The notes beneath the pieces are model-generated. The model had not been told where the DNA came from and made no database searches. It worked only from the letters and a program-made list of their open reading frames with translations. A program made the translations under genes and the position numbers. This document shows positions 1-7,323 of a stretch of DNA of 27,829 nt, in pieces. How positions within the stretch are numbered: position 1 is the stretch's first letter; each line of letters starts with the position of its first letter. This DNA comes from Micavibrio_B sp964633355 (GTDB lineage Bacteria; Pseudomonadota; Alphaproteobacteria; Micavibrionales; Micavibrionaceae), in the NCBI GenBank assembly GCA_964633355.1, contig CAZWGO010000027.1, positions 1 through 27,829 of the forward strand. Reading direction: 5' to 3'.

Positions 1-536
1 CAGCAGCAATCGACGCCTTGGCGGATAATTTATACGGTCATGATCTGATCAATAACGTGCCGAATATCACATCCGGACTGAGCGGAGACGGTATCAGCGA
101 AGAAATGCGCAAATATATGCTTCTTCGCTCCGTTATCGCCAAACGCGCGGTTGCCGGTAATTCATTTTCTTCATTGGCGGCTTTGAAAGCAAAAGGGACG
201 CCGGCCAGCGCGACCTATACAAAAAACCTGATGATCGAGCTTGGTATATCCAAGCAGCAGGCCGAAGCATTTGTCGGTGAGAACCCCAGCTATTACGCCC
301 AGATGGAAGCCCTGACACGCAAACTATATGAAAGCCCCGTCTTCTACGCCAATCTGATGGAAGGCTCCAGCAATGTCGATCGCCAGCAAACGGCGATGAA
401 ATCGCTCGAGCTTATGCAGCAAAGAGATATTGCGAAATCAATCCAGCGCAGTGAAATGTTGATGGCGACGCTTCTTGAAATATACCTGTCGCGCTCGCAA
501 GGCGGTATGGACAAGCAACTGGTGAAAAGCCAATGA
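1..536 (+). CDS. Exported paralog 1 of a four-gene family, 5' end missing
   Basis: This is the C-terminal part of a protein whose reading frame is open to the left window edge. The TTG at 18 is internal, because the codons before it (A-I-D-A-L) align with ILALADNIF and ILTMAENLF in the paralogs downstream. The visible 177 or so residues contain the family's conserved C-terminal block: RSVIAKRAVAGNSF, then NPSYYAQMEALTRKLY, NLMEGSSNVDRQQTAM, and a final QQRDIAKSIQRSEMLMATLLE. The block is predicted mostly helical. The stop overlaps the next start (ATGA at 533-536), so it is translationally coupled to paralog 2. It lies upstream of a Dot/Icm cluster, so a role as a secreted or periplasmic component or substrate of that system is inferred. 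I do not recognise the family and assign no function. Confidence 0.85.
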   Translation, partial: AAIDALADNLYGHDLINNVPNITSGLSGDGISEEMRKYMLLRSVIAKRAVAGNSFSSLAALKAKGTPASATYTKNLMIELGISKQQAEAFVGENPSYYAQMEALTRKLYESPVFYANLMEGSSNVDRQQTAMKSLELMQQRDIAKSIQRSEMLMATLLEIYLSRSQGGMDKQLVKSQ

Positions 537-1783
537 TAGTTCATAGTTATAAAAAGATATCTTTGATTGTTCTGGCGTTTTCGGTTTTAGCGAGCGCTAT
601 GCCGGCGCATGCGCAAAATATTGCGGATGCTTGTACCCGAAATGTTGACGGGAATTGCGGATCAACGAAAGACAATCTGAAATTATATATGGACATTCAC
701 CGTCGCGGCGGCGGGGGCAAGGATTCCTATCTTTTCAAAACCTATTGGGAAAAAACCATCCAGCCGGGGTTGAAGGCGGTTGAATATAACGTAAAGCAAG
801 GCATTATCCGTCAGGCAACGGCGCTGGGTACATTCTTGCAGGCGCAGGAAAATAACAGGTCTATCTCAAGCCTACAAAAAGGATCCGCCGAGGCGGCGCG
901 TAATTATCTGCCGAGTGAATCGCTTTGCCGTTTCGGGACTTTAAGTCAAAGCCTGGCCGCCGATGACATGAAAAGCCGGAATTCTCAGGCTTCATCTGCA
1001 ACAGGCAGTATGCAACGTGAAATTGGCGCACGCGGAACCGCTGCGCAAGCCGGCGCAGCGAACGATCTGGCGATGAGGATGGAAGAAGTCATCAAGGAGA
1101 CTTGCGGTGGAGAGCCGGGTCTGACCCTGATGTGCGGAACGAATCCGCAGCGGAGTTTCGCCGATGTACCGCGCGATCAGCGTATCAACAGCGATCTTAA
1201 TTTCGCCCGCACAGTCGATAGTGTGGGTACGCTGAATACAAGCTCCTCCGGCGAAGACGGAACGGCTGAAGAACAAAGTCTCACTCTTTTGGGATATAAT
1301 TTATACGGTCACAAACAAATGTCGGGAAGACCGACGCCCGGTCAGATGAAAACCCCCAAAGGTGAAAATACCTATCGGCAGGTTAGATCTGTGGCGGGCG
1401 CGCGCGGCGTAGCGCAAAACAGTTACGCCGCCATCACGGGCATGAAAAGCAAGGGTAGCGGCAGAGGCAAGGAATATTTCCAGGCTTTGATGAAACAGCT
1501 CGGCGTTGGGTCAAGTGGCCTGACATACGCTATCGATGACAACCCCAGCTATTCGGCGCAAATGGAAGTGCTGACCAAGAAACTTTATCAGGATCCGACT
1601 TTCTATATCAATCTGATGGAAGGTAAAACCAATGTCGCGCGCCAAAGCGCCGCCATGGCGGGAATCGAGGTCATGCAGGATCGTGATCTTTATAATTCGA
1701 TGAGGCGTTCGGAAATGCTGCTGGCCCTTTTGGTCCAGCTTCAATCACGCAAAACACTGGACGACATCGTGGAAGAACGATGA
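533..1783 (+). CDS. Exported paralog 2, unknown family (416 aa)
   Basis: The N-terminus is a clear Sec signal peptide (lysines, then LIVLAFSVLASA, likely cut after AHA at about residue 27). The mature protein starts with a short cysteine-containing segment (ACTRNVDGNCG). Next comes a helical module with YWEKTIQPGL, a Q-rich stretch and AARNYLPSESLCRFGTLSQSLAA at about residues 120-145. A linker carries a second cysteine pair (ETCGGEPGLTLMCG, about 190-203). The C-terminal helical block (RSVAGARGVAQNSY, NPSYSAQMEVLTKKLYQ, NLMEGKTNVARQ, RRSEMLLALL) is shared with all four paralogs. Start ATG 533 overlaps the previous stop. Location is most likely periplasmic or extracellular. The family is not recognised; VirB5/TrbJ-like surface proteins of type IV systems are a possible analogy only. 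Confidence 0.88.
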   Translation: MIVHSYKKISLIVLAFSVLASAMPAHAQNIADACTRNVDGNCGSTKDNLKLYMDIHRRGGGGKDSYLFKTYWEKTIQPGLKAVEYNVKQGIIRQATALGTFLQAQENNRSISSLQKGSAEAARNYLPSESLCRFGTLSQSLAADDMKSRNSQASSATGSMQREIGARGTAAQAGAANDLAMRMEEVIKETCGGEPGLTLMCGTNPQRSFADVPRDQRINSDLNFARTVDSVGTLNTSSSGEDGTAEEQSLTLLGYNLYGHKQMSGRPTPGQMKTPKGENTYRQVRSVAGARGVAQNSYAAITGMKSKGSGRGKEYFQALMKQLGVGSSGLTYAIDDNPSYSAQMEVLTKKLYQDPTFYINLMEGKTNVARQSAAMAGIEVMQDRDLYNSMRRSEMLLALLVQLQSRKTLDDIVEER

Positions 1784-1799
1784 GATCGGCGAGGAAAGA

Positions 1800-3044
1800 A
1801 TGAAAATAAAAATCTGGATTCTCGGACTGTTGGTAGCGGCGGTCATTCTGCCTTTCAAGGATGCCAACGCGCTTGGCTCGACAGCATGCGCCGGATGCTG
1901 TACCTGCACAGCCATCAGAAACGCCATCAAGGCGGAAATCGACCTGCATGAAAAATGGCTGGTCGATACATTCTGGAAGAAAAAAATGGAGCCTGCGCTG
2001 GTGTCCATGTCGAACGACATCAATAAAGGCCTTGTCAATCAATCGACCCAGCTTGGCAGTTTCGTAAATGCGCAAGGCCAGATAGAAAAACAACGCATGT
2101 TGCAGGAATTGACGGCGGAAACGGCTGGCAATTATGCGCCGAGCGAGCAGCTGTGCCGCTATGGCAGTTTGAGCCTTAGCCTTGCCGCGTCAGAAGAAAA
2201 AGCACGGACGAATCGTTTGTTTTTAATGGACAGGTCCCTGTCTCGCCAGCTCGGCCAGACCAATACGGCAGCAGCGGGCGGCAGTCAGGAAGATATCAAG
2301 GCGAGAACAAGAAATGTTCTGACACGCTATTGTGACAAGGCGGATAATGGCGGCGAAAATTCCAAGCTTTGCCAGACCAATGGCGAAGACCGGTTTTTGA
2401 ATGCCGATATCAACTATGTCAAAACTTTTGATTCCAAACCAACGCTCGATATCGATTTTGGCACTTCAGGCGCTGTGGCGACCGATGATGAACAGGATAT
2501 TCTGGCGCTGGCCGATAATATTTTTGCCAGTGACCTTTTCCCAAGACCCAAGACCGGCGACTTACAAGGTGATGGCGCTTTGAACGATGCACGCCTGGCC
2601 GTCATGGATATGCGGGCCCTGATTGCCAAGCGCAGCGTGGCGGAAAACTCTTTCAACACGCTCGTCTCGATGAAGGCCCGCGGAAGCGGCGCAGATTCTT
2701 CGGGCAAGGCGATAGGCTCGACGCCCTATGTCCAAAACATTATGAAAGAGCTGGGGATCAAGGATACGGATATCGATACATATCTTGGAAAAGCGCCAAG
2801 CTATGATGCGCAGATGGAAGTGCTGACGAAGAAGCTTTACCAAAGCCCTTCTTTCTATATCAACTTGATGGAAAACCCGACCAATGTGGACCGCCAATAC
2901 GCGGCGATGCAGTCTTTTGGCCTGATGCAACAAAGAGACATTTTCGACAGCATCATTCGCTCTGAAATGCTTTTATCCCTTATTGTCGAGCTGGAAGTCG
3001 CCAAATATCAGGATGATGCGCAAGCCTTGATGGACAGGAATTAA
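1800..3044 (+). CDS. Exported paralog 3 with N-terminal Cys cluster (414 aa)
   Basis: A signal peptide (MKIKIWILGLLVAAVILPF, probable cut after ANA, about residue 25) is followed by a dense cysteine cluster, CAGCCTC, within 15 residues of the cut. The helical module with FWKKKMEPAL and NYAPSEQLCRYGSLSLSLAA follows. Then comes a linker with YC...LC (about residues 180-197) and the family C-terminal block (RSVAENSFNTLVSMKARGSG, APSYDAQMEVLTKKLYQ, NPTNVDRQYAAM, IIRSEMLLSLIVELE). A GAGGAAAG Shine-Dalgarno at 1791-1798 supports ATG 1800. It sits 16 nt after paralog 2, so the genes form one operon. The cysteine cluster could bind metal or form disulfides; this is inference. Function unknown. Confidence 0.88.
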   Translation: MKIKIWILGLLVAAVILPFKDANALGSTACAGCCTCTAIRNAIKAEIDLHEKWLVDTFWKKKMEPALVSMSNDINKGLVNQSTQLGSFVNAQGQIEKQRMLQELTAETAGNYAPSEQLCRYGSLSLSLAASEEKARTNRLFLMDRSLSRQLGQTNTAAAGGSQEDIKARTRNVLTRYCDKADNGGENSKLCQTNGEDRFLNADINYVKTFDSKPTLDIDFGTSGAVATDDEQDILALADNIFASDLFPRPKTGDLQGDGALNDARLAVMDMRALIAKRSVAENSFNTLVSMKARGSGADSSGKAIGSTPYVQNIMKELGIKDTDIDTYLGKAPSYDAQMEVLTKKLYQSPSFYINLMENPTNVDRQYAAMQSFGLMQQRDIFDSIIRSEMLLSLIVELEVAKYQDDAQALMDRN

Positions 3045-3051
3045 ATAGCGG

Positions 3052-4740
3052 ATGATGAAAAACCTGCCCCGTATTTTATATATCGTGCCAATGATGGCGG
3101 CATTTCTTTGCGCCGGTACTTCGCTGGCACAAAGCGCGGCTTTTCTAAGCGTGCAAGGGCAGGGTATGGCACCCAATCAGGCGGTGACGTTATCGACAGG
3201 GCCCAAGCAAAATTTCAGTGTTACGTCCTCTCCGACCGGAAGCGTTTCCTTTAATAAGCTAAAATACGCGCCGGATAATAATCTTTCTTTCACGCTGTCG
3301 TATCAGGTCAAAAGTGCCGGCAACAAAACCGTATCCAATAATATTTTAATTTCTATCGATCCGTTTACCGGAACCGTGGCCGTGCGCGGTAATGCAACGC
3401 GGGCGGCGAGTATCGTCGTCAATGTTTCCTCAGAGGATTCGCAGGCCTTGATCGCCAATCAAAATGGTTATTTCGCCGGATCGGCAAGATCGATCAAAAG
3501 TTTGATCGATGAGCCGTCCCGTATCATGGCGAATATCATCAATGTCGAGGAAAATTGCTGTCCGCGCACGATGAGGCCTTTTGCGCCGGTTTCGATTGTT
3601 ATTACAAGCCAGCCGGAAAAAAAGGCCGATTTGAAGATCATCGAATCCTTTGAAACGGCTTTGATTGATGTCTCGCTTCCCCCTGCTGCTTATGGCGTCG
3701 ACGTGCCGCCAAAAATGATTGAAGAAAGCTGGATCACCGGCGCCCATCAACTTGGCAATCAGCTCAATCAGGCGATTCAGCGGCAAACGACAATGATCGG
3801 TTCGTTTTTTCAATCACAGGCCCAGAGCGGATCTATCCGCGCGATCCAAGAAGGGCAAGCGAAGGCCGCACGCAATTACCTGCCCAGCGAGCCGCTTTGC
3901 CGCTATGGAAGCTTGAGCCAAGGTCTGGCTGCATCGGATATGGCAACGACCACGAATAAAGGGGCTTTGATGAGTGCTCTTCAAAGCAATGAAATGAGAT
4001 CGCTCAACACGATTAATAGCAGCAAGAATCCCAATCAAACATCGATGGGAAGTTTCAGGGGAAGTAACTGCGACCCGGCCAGCGGGAATTTTGCGCTGAA
4101 TTGTAAGAAAAATAAGAGCGATACGCGGTATAACAAGGATGTTGACTACGCTAACGCCATAGATACGCCTCTGACTCTCGATGCAAGTTTTTCTGAAGGC
4201 GCGGCAACCGATGTATCATCGGATATTCTGACCATGGCGGAAAATCTTTTCCCTTCGAAGCCCGCCAATAAAGGGCCGGATAAGGAAGGCTATATAAATA
4301 ATAACAGCCAATTCAGATCGATACAGGCGATCCGATCGGTCGCGAAAAACACATTCGTATCCCAAATTGCCGAAAAATCAAAAGGCAGTGCAGGGTCCTA
4401 TGAGTTTATGAATAGGCTGATGCAGTCGCTGGGCTTGACGGATGCCAATGCCAAATATCTTTTAGGTGAAAAACCGAGCTATTACGCTCAAATGGAAGTT
4501 TTGACGAAGAAGATTTTTCAGGCTCCGGCTTTTTATATCAATCTGGTTGACACGCCTTCCAACGTAAAACGCCAGAAAGCGGCGATTCAGGCGATCAAAT
4601 TACAGCAGCAAAACGATTTCGCTCAGGTCGTGAAAAGACGGGAGATGCTGCTAGCGGTGCTTCTCGAGATGAAAATCAGGGAGCGGGAAAAGATGGTCAA
4701 ACAGCGCATGACGCCTAAAACCGATACCGAAACACCATAA
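3052..4740 (+). CDS. Exported paralog 4 with extra N-terminal beta-rich domain (562 aa)
   Basis: This is the longest family member. The signal peptide (MMKNLPRILYIVPMMAAFLCAGTSLAQS) is followed by about 180 residues absent from the other paralogs. This extra part is rich in T, S, V and N and alternates in a way that suggests beta-sandwich structure (for example NNLSFTLSYQV, GTVAVRGN, ASIVVNVSS), and it contains a CC pair (ENCCPRT). From about residue 225 the shared module starts (ARNYLPSEPLCRYGSLSQGLAA, then a linker with NCDPASGNFALNC). It ends with the common C-terminal block (KPSYYAQMEVLTKKIFQ, TPSNVKRQKAAI, RREMLLAVLLEMK). The gene is 7 nt downstream of paralog 3 and closes this run of genes. 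The added domain could be an adhesive or surface module. Function unknown. Confidence 0.87.
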   Translation: MMKNLPRILYIVPMMAAFLCAGTSLAQSAAFLSVQGQGMAPNQAVTLSTGPKQNFSVTSSPTGSVSFNKLKYAPDNNLSFTLSYQVKSAGNKTVSNNILISIDPFTGTVAVRGNATRAASIVVNVSSEDSQALIANQNGYFAGSARSIKSLIDEPSRIMANIINVEENCCPRTMRPFAPVSIVITSQPEKKADLKIIESFETALIDVSLPPAAYGVDVPPKMIEESWITGAHQLGNQLNQAIQRQTTMIGSFFQSQAQSGSIRAIQEGQAKAARNYLPSEPLCRYGSLSQGLAASDMATTTNKGALMSALQSNEMRSLNTINSSKNPNQTSMGSFRGSNCDPASGNFALNCKKNKSDTRYNKDVDYANAIDTPLTLDASFSEGAATDVSSDILTMAENLFPSKPANKGPDKEGYINNNSQFRSIQAIRSVAKNTFVSQIAEKSKGSAGSYEFMNRLMQSLGLTDANAKYLLGEKPSYYAQMEVLTKKIFQAPAFYINLVDTPSNVKRQKAAIQAIKLQQQNDFAQVVKRREMLLAVLLEMKIREREKMVKQRMTPKTDTETP

Positions 4741-4824
4741 TTTCGGAAAATATGATAGCCTTAACTTTTCTTTAACGGGTTTGGCAAATAATTGAAGAAG
4801 ATCAAGTTATATAAAATTTTAGAT

Positions 4825-4845
4825 AATTTGCAAAAAAGGCAAATT
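4825..4845. promoter_or_regulatory. Inverted repeat before icmC, possible operator
   Basis: AATTTGC at 4825-4831 and GCAAATT at 4839-4845 form a perfect 7-bp dyad around a 7-nt A-rich spacer. It sits in the AT-rich 157-nt gap between paralog 4 and icmC. A TATAAC hexamer at 4860-4865 could be a -10 box, but no convincing -35 is in place. If that -10 is used, transcription would start at about 4872, which fits translation from ATG 4898. The site could be an operator or just an AT-rich chance dyad. Confidence 0.35.
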
Positions 4846-4897
4846 TCTGGTTTAATTAGTATAACTTAAAGTGCTGTTCAAACAGCCAGGGTGTGGA

Positions 4898-6058
4898 ATG
4901 AATAGTAATTCTGTAAATACTAGACCGTCCTTTAAAAAGGCATTGATTGCGCTTCCGCTGATGCTGGTGGCTCTTCTGCATCCGGCCAGCGCCCATGCTG
5001 GCGGCGTTTTGGATTTTCTGGACGATGTCGGTAACGGGGTCGGTAGTCTTTTCAATGGCATTAATGATGTTATCGGCGACGGCTTGAATATTGTCGGCGG
5101 TCTTTTCGATTCGCTTGGTCTTGGCTGGTTGTTTAACGATCTGATCAGCTGGTTGTTCGGCTCGGGTGTTTGCGGCCAGAGAATTGCCGGCGGCGTTGGG
5201 GAAGTCCTTTGTAACGTCGTTGTTTCCACTTCTTTGTTGCCTGGCCTGATTACGGGTATCGCCTATGGTATGGGCCTTCTTTTGTCTGTCGTCGCAATCT
5301 TTAAACTCAAAGAACATGTAATCAATCCTGACCGGACGCCTTTATCGGATTCGATGAAGAGATTTGTCGCGGGCGGCGCTCTCTTTTCAATTCCTTCTGT
5401 CGTTGGTGCCGCCAGAGGGCTGATCGTCGGTGAAGATAACAACGTCCCATCTTATGATATGTCGGCTGGATTTGCCGGAACTCAATCTTCTTCCGGCGGT
5501 CTGGACAGCATGCTGTCCATGCTGGTGGCCGATATCTGGGAACCGCTGCAAATTCTTCTTTCTTCTTTTGCCTATCTGGCCGGACTTGTTTTCCTTGTCA
5601 TCGGTATTGGCCGCTTGCTGAAGACAGCTCAGGAAGGCCCTCGCGGACCGGCAGGCGTTGGAACGATTATGACATTCGTGACCGCCGGCGTCTTGTTCTC
5701 GCTCGATAATCTGATGGGATCTTTCTCAATGTCGCTCTTCGGCGATAATGATGTCGCCACTTATGCGCTGCTCTCTGATACGACCGGCGACATATATGTC
5801 GACCGTCATATTCAGGGCGTGATCAGCGCCGTATTGGGTTTTATGATCCTTGTCGGCTGGATCAGCTTTATCAGAGGATTTTTTATCCTTCGCGATGTTG
5901 CGGAAGGAAACGGACAAGCTTCGCTCATGGCGGCAACCACCCATATGTTTGGTGGAGCTATCGCTGTGAACCTGGGACCGATGATGAATGCGGTACAAAG
6001 CACTTTGGGTTTATCTGAATTCGGTATCTGCTTCGATACCGCGGGAGGATATTGCTAA
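4898..6058 (+). CDS. icmC: IcmD-IcmC (DotP-DotE) fusion-like inner-membrane protein of the Dot/Icm system
   Basis: This is probably an inner-membrane subunit of the type IVB secretion machine. I chose ATG 4898 because it begins a clean signal sequence (lysines, ALIALPLMLVALL, AHA-GG); a GTG at 4871 is in frame but less likely. The protein has 386 residues, about twice the roughly 190 of Legionella IcmC/DotE. Residues about 114-175 (LLPGLITGIAYGMGLLLS, FKLKEHVINPDRTPL, VAGGALFSIP) closely resemble the separate IcmD protein encoded next. Residues about 210-372 resemble IcmC/DotE: a hydrophobic EPLQILLSSFAYLAGLVFLVIG, then GWISFIRGFFILRD and THMFGGAIAVNLGPM. About five to six hydrophobic segments are visible. 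The gene order icmC-icmD-icmJ-icmB follows Legionella. The two-block architecture is read from sequence; the family names are recalled from known proteins. Confidence 0.8.
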   Translation: MNSNSVNTRPSFKKALIALPLMLVALLHPASAHAGGVLDFLDDVGNGVGSLFNGINDVIGDGLNIVGGLFDSLGLGWLFNDLISWLFGSGVCGQRIAGGVGEVLCNVVVSTSLLPGLITGIAYGMGLLLSVVAIFKLKEHVINPDRTPLSDSMKRFVAGGALFSIPSVVGAARGLIVGEDNNVPSYDMSAGFAGTQSSSGGLDSMLSMLVADIWEPLQILLSSFAYLAGLVFLVIGIGRLLKTAQEGPRGPAGVGTIMTFVTAGVLFSLDNLMGSFSMSLFGDNDVATYALLSDTTGDIYVDRHIQGVISAVLGFMILVGWISFIRGFFILRDVAEGNGQASLMAATTHMFGGAIAVNLGPMMNAVQSTLGLSEFGICFDTAGGYC

Positions 6059-6079
6059 CCGAAAGCGGATTGAAACTCT

Positions 6080-6108
6080 TTGATTTTCTTCCCGTTTTCA
6101 TATACACT
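6080..6108 (+). promoter_or_regulatory. Candidate sigma-70-like promoter of icmD
   Basis: TTGATT at 6080-6085 and TACACT at 6103-6108 are separated by 17 bp. They lie about 48 nt before the icmD start, in the 97-nt gap after icmC. Transcription would begin near 6115 and give a leader of about 40 nt with a strong ribosome site. A separate promoter here would let icmD be made in excess over icmC. Confidence 0.5.
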
Positions 6109-6141
6109 ATAGAAGCTTTTACTTTAAACGAAACTAGCAAC

Positions 6142-6148
6142 GAGGAGG
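6142..6148 (+). promoter_or_regulatory. Strong Shine-Dalgarno of icmD
   Basis: GAGGAGG lies 7 nt before ATG 6156. It is the best ribosome binding site in the secretion region and fixes the icmD start. Neighbouring icmC and icmB have weak or no visible sites. Confidence 0.8.
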
Positions 6149-6155
6149 AAAACTC

Positions 6156-6560
6156 ATGCTGAAACTTAACAAACTTATGGCCGTAACAGGCGCCGCTTTC
6201 ACACTCGGCACAATCGCATCTACAGACGCAAACGCAACTGGTAATGGCGTTAATAGCGATGGTTCTTTCAACAAAATCGGTGAGAACATCATCGAAGGTA
6301 TTTCCACACTCCCAGGTCTTCTGACAGGTTTGGCATACATGATGGGTCTTCTGTTCTCCGTTCTCGGCGTTCTGAAAATCAAAGACCACGTTGAAAACCC
6401 GACGCAAACACAACTGAAAGACGGCGCGATCCGTCTGGCAGCCGGTGGCGCTCTGTTCCTGATCCCTGTCGTTACAACTGCGATGCAGGATCTCGTTTCT
6501 ACAGGTCAAGGCCCTGCCAACTTGCAAGCGGTCAATAAGATCACTTACACAACAAAATAA
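6156..6560 (+). CDS. icmD: IcmD/DotP-like small inner-membrane protein of the Dot/Icm system
   Basis: This 134-residue protein matches the size of Legionella IcmD/DotP (about 132). A signal-like N-terminus (MLKLNKLMAVTGAAFTLGTIAS, possible cut after ANA) is followed by a first hydrophobic stretch (TLPGLLTGLAYMMGLLFSVLGVL). Then comes a polar KIKDHVENPTQTQLKD loop and a second hydrophobic stretch (LAAGGALFLIPVV). The same LPG-L-TG-AY-MGLL and HV-NP-T pattern occurs inside the icmC product upstream, so the two are related by duplication. The gene has its own likely promoter and a very strong Shine-Dalgarno. Codons look more restricted than in neighbours (many GGT, CTG, ACA), which suggests high expression, though I did not compute an index. 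Confidence 0.85.
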   Translation: MLKLNKLMAVTGAAFTLGTIASTDANATGNGVNSDGSFNKIGENIIEGISTLPGLLTGLAYMMGLLFSVLGVLKIKDHVENPTQTQLKDGAIRLAAGGALFLIPVVTTAMQDLVSTGQGPANLQAVNKITYTTK

Positions 6561-6567
6561 GGGTTTT

Positions 6568-7323
6568 ATGACCTTATTACCCATTACGCTGGGGGTTGCT
6601 CAATCAAAGAGCAATCCCCAGATTCTTTCAAAAGGGTCTCTTTCAAAAGAGTCTCTTTCAAAAGGCTTGCCGGAAAAAGGCAGGTCTTCTGCTTCAATGC
6701 CCTCTATCATGACGGCGGAGCTAAAAAAATCGATCCTCGATCGTGATGACAATACTTGCCAGTGTTGCGGCTTTAAATCAGCGAAATATCAGGAAATACA
6801 TTATATCGACCATAATCCGCAAAATCTGAGAACGGATAATCTGGCGACGACCTGCATTTTTTGCCATCAATGTTTCAATCTGGATTTAACGACTAAAATG
6901 CGCTCCGGCGTTTTGATCTGGCTGCCCGAAATCGAGCAAAGCGTATTGCATGATATCGCGCGCGCTATTTATGTTGCGCGTATCAGCCAGGGCCCGATGG
7001 CCGAGGCAGCGCGAAAAGCGCTCGATGTTTTAATGGCGCGCCGCGAAGAAGCCCGTCGCCGCATCCAGACAGATGATCCATTTGTATTATCTATGGTTTT
7101 AAAGGATTTCCTGACGCCGCGTTATTATGCGGACAGGAATGCCAAGCTTGACGGGATCAGACTTTTCCCTTTGGATCGGCGCATTATCAAGGAAGCCGAT
7201 CTCGAATTTAATCAATTCCCGCAAATTCTCGCCTTCTGGCGTTCCAAAGACGGTCCGTTTGGCGGTAAAGCGCCAAGCATCTGGCTGGATCTTTACAGAA
7301 ACGCCATGCTCGAAGCAATTTAG
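6568..7323 (+). CDS. icmJ: IcmJ/DotN zinc-finger component of the Dot/Icm coupling complex
   Basis: In Legionella IcmJ/DotN binds the DotL coupling ATPase and has an HNH-like zinc fold. Here DDNTCQCCGFKSAKYQEIHYID (split motif: C-x2-C about residues 68-71) and ATTCIFCHQCF (about 101-111) supply the expected cysteines. The LIWLPE and IRLFPLDRR motifs that I recall in the family follow. From ATG 6568 (AAGGG 5 nt upstream) the protein is 251 aa. From ATG 6697 it is 208 aa, the length I recall for Legionella IcmJ. The longer form begins with a low-complexity SLSKG/SLSKE repeat and covers a strong hairpin, so the true start is uncertain. It sits 7 nt after icmD and before icmB, as in Legionella. 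Any nuclease activity is unlikely by analogy with DotN. Confidence 0.85.
   Translation: MTLLPITLGVAQSKSNPQILSKGSLSKESLSKGLPEKGRSSASMPSIMTAELKKSILDRDDNTCQCCGFKSAKYQEIHYIDHNPQNLRTDNLATTCIFCHQCFNLDLTTKMRSGVLIWLPEIEQSVLHDIARAIYVARISQGPMAEAARKALDVLMARREEARRRIQTDDPFVLSMVLKDFLTPRYYADRNAKLDGIRLFPLDRRIIKEADLEFNQFPQILAFWRSKDGPFGGKAPSIWLDLYRNAMLEAI
6589..6621 (+). terminator. Strong hairpin between icmD and the icmJ core, possible attenuator
   Basis: CTGGGGGTTGCTC (6589-6601) and GAGCAATCCCCAG (6609-6621) pair over 13 bp with one G-U wobble and a 7-nt loop. The following bases, ATTCTTTC, are T-rich but not a clean T tract. The hairpin would partly terminate or stop RNA decay after icmD, lowering icmJ-icmB relative to icmD. 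It lies inside icmJ if the 6568 start is used and in the leader if the 6697 start is used. Confidence 0.55.
6624..6666 (+). repeat. Three copies of a 13-nt unit at 15-bp spacing
   Basis: TCTTTCAAAAGGG, TCTTTCAAAAGAG and TCTTTCAAAAGGC occur at 6624, 6639 and 6654. The 15-bp period keeps frame and reads LSKGS-LSKES-LSKGL in the long form of IcmJ. It follows the hairpin at 6589-6621 directly. Slippage could change copy number without frameshift. Confidence 0.75.

Noticed and set aside
4871..4897. GTG start giving nine more residues before icmC
   Set aside because: The extra residues precede a complete signal sequence, and ATG 4898 fits both that and a possible -10 box at 4860.
6568..7323. HNH homing endonuclease
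   Set aside because: The zinc cysteines fit an HNH-like fold, but gene order, length and the LPE and RLFP motifs point to IcmJ/DotN.
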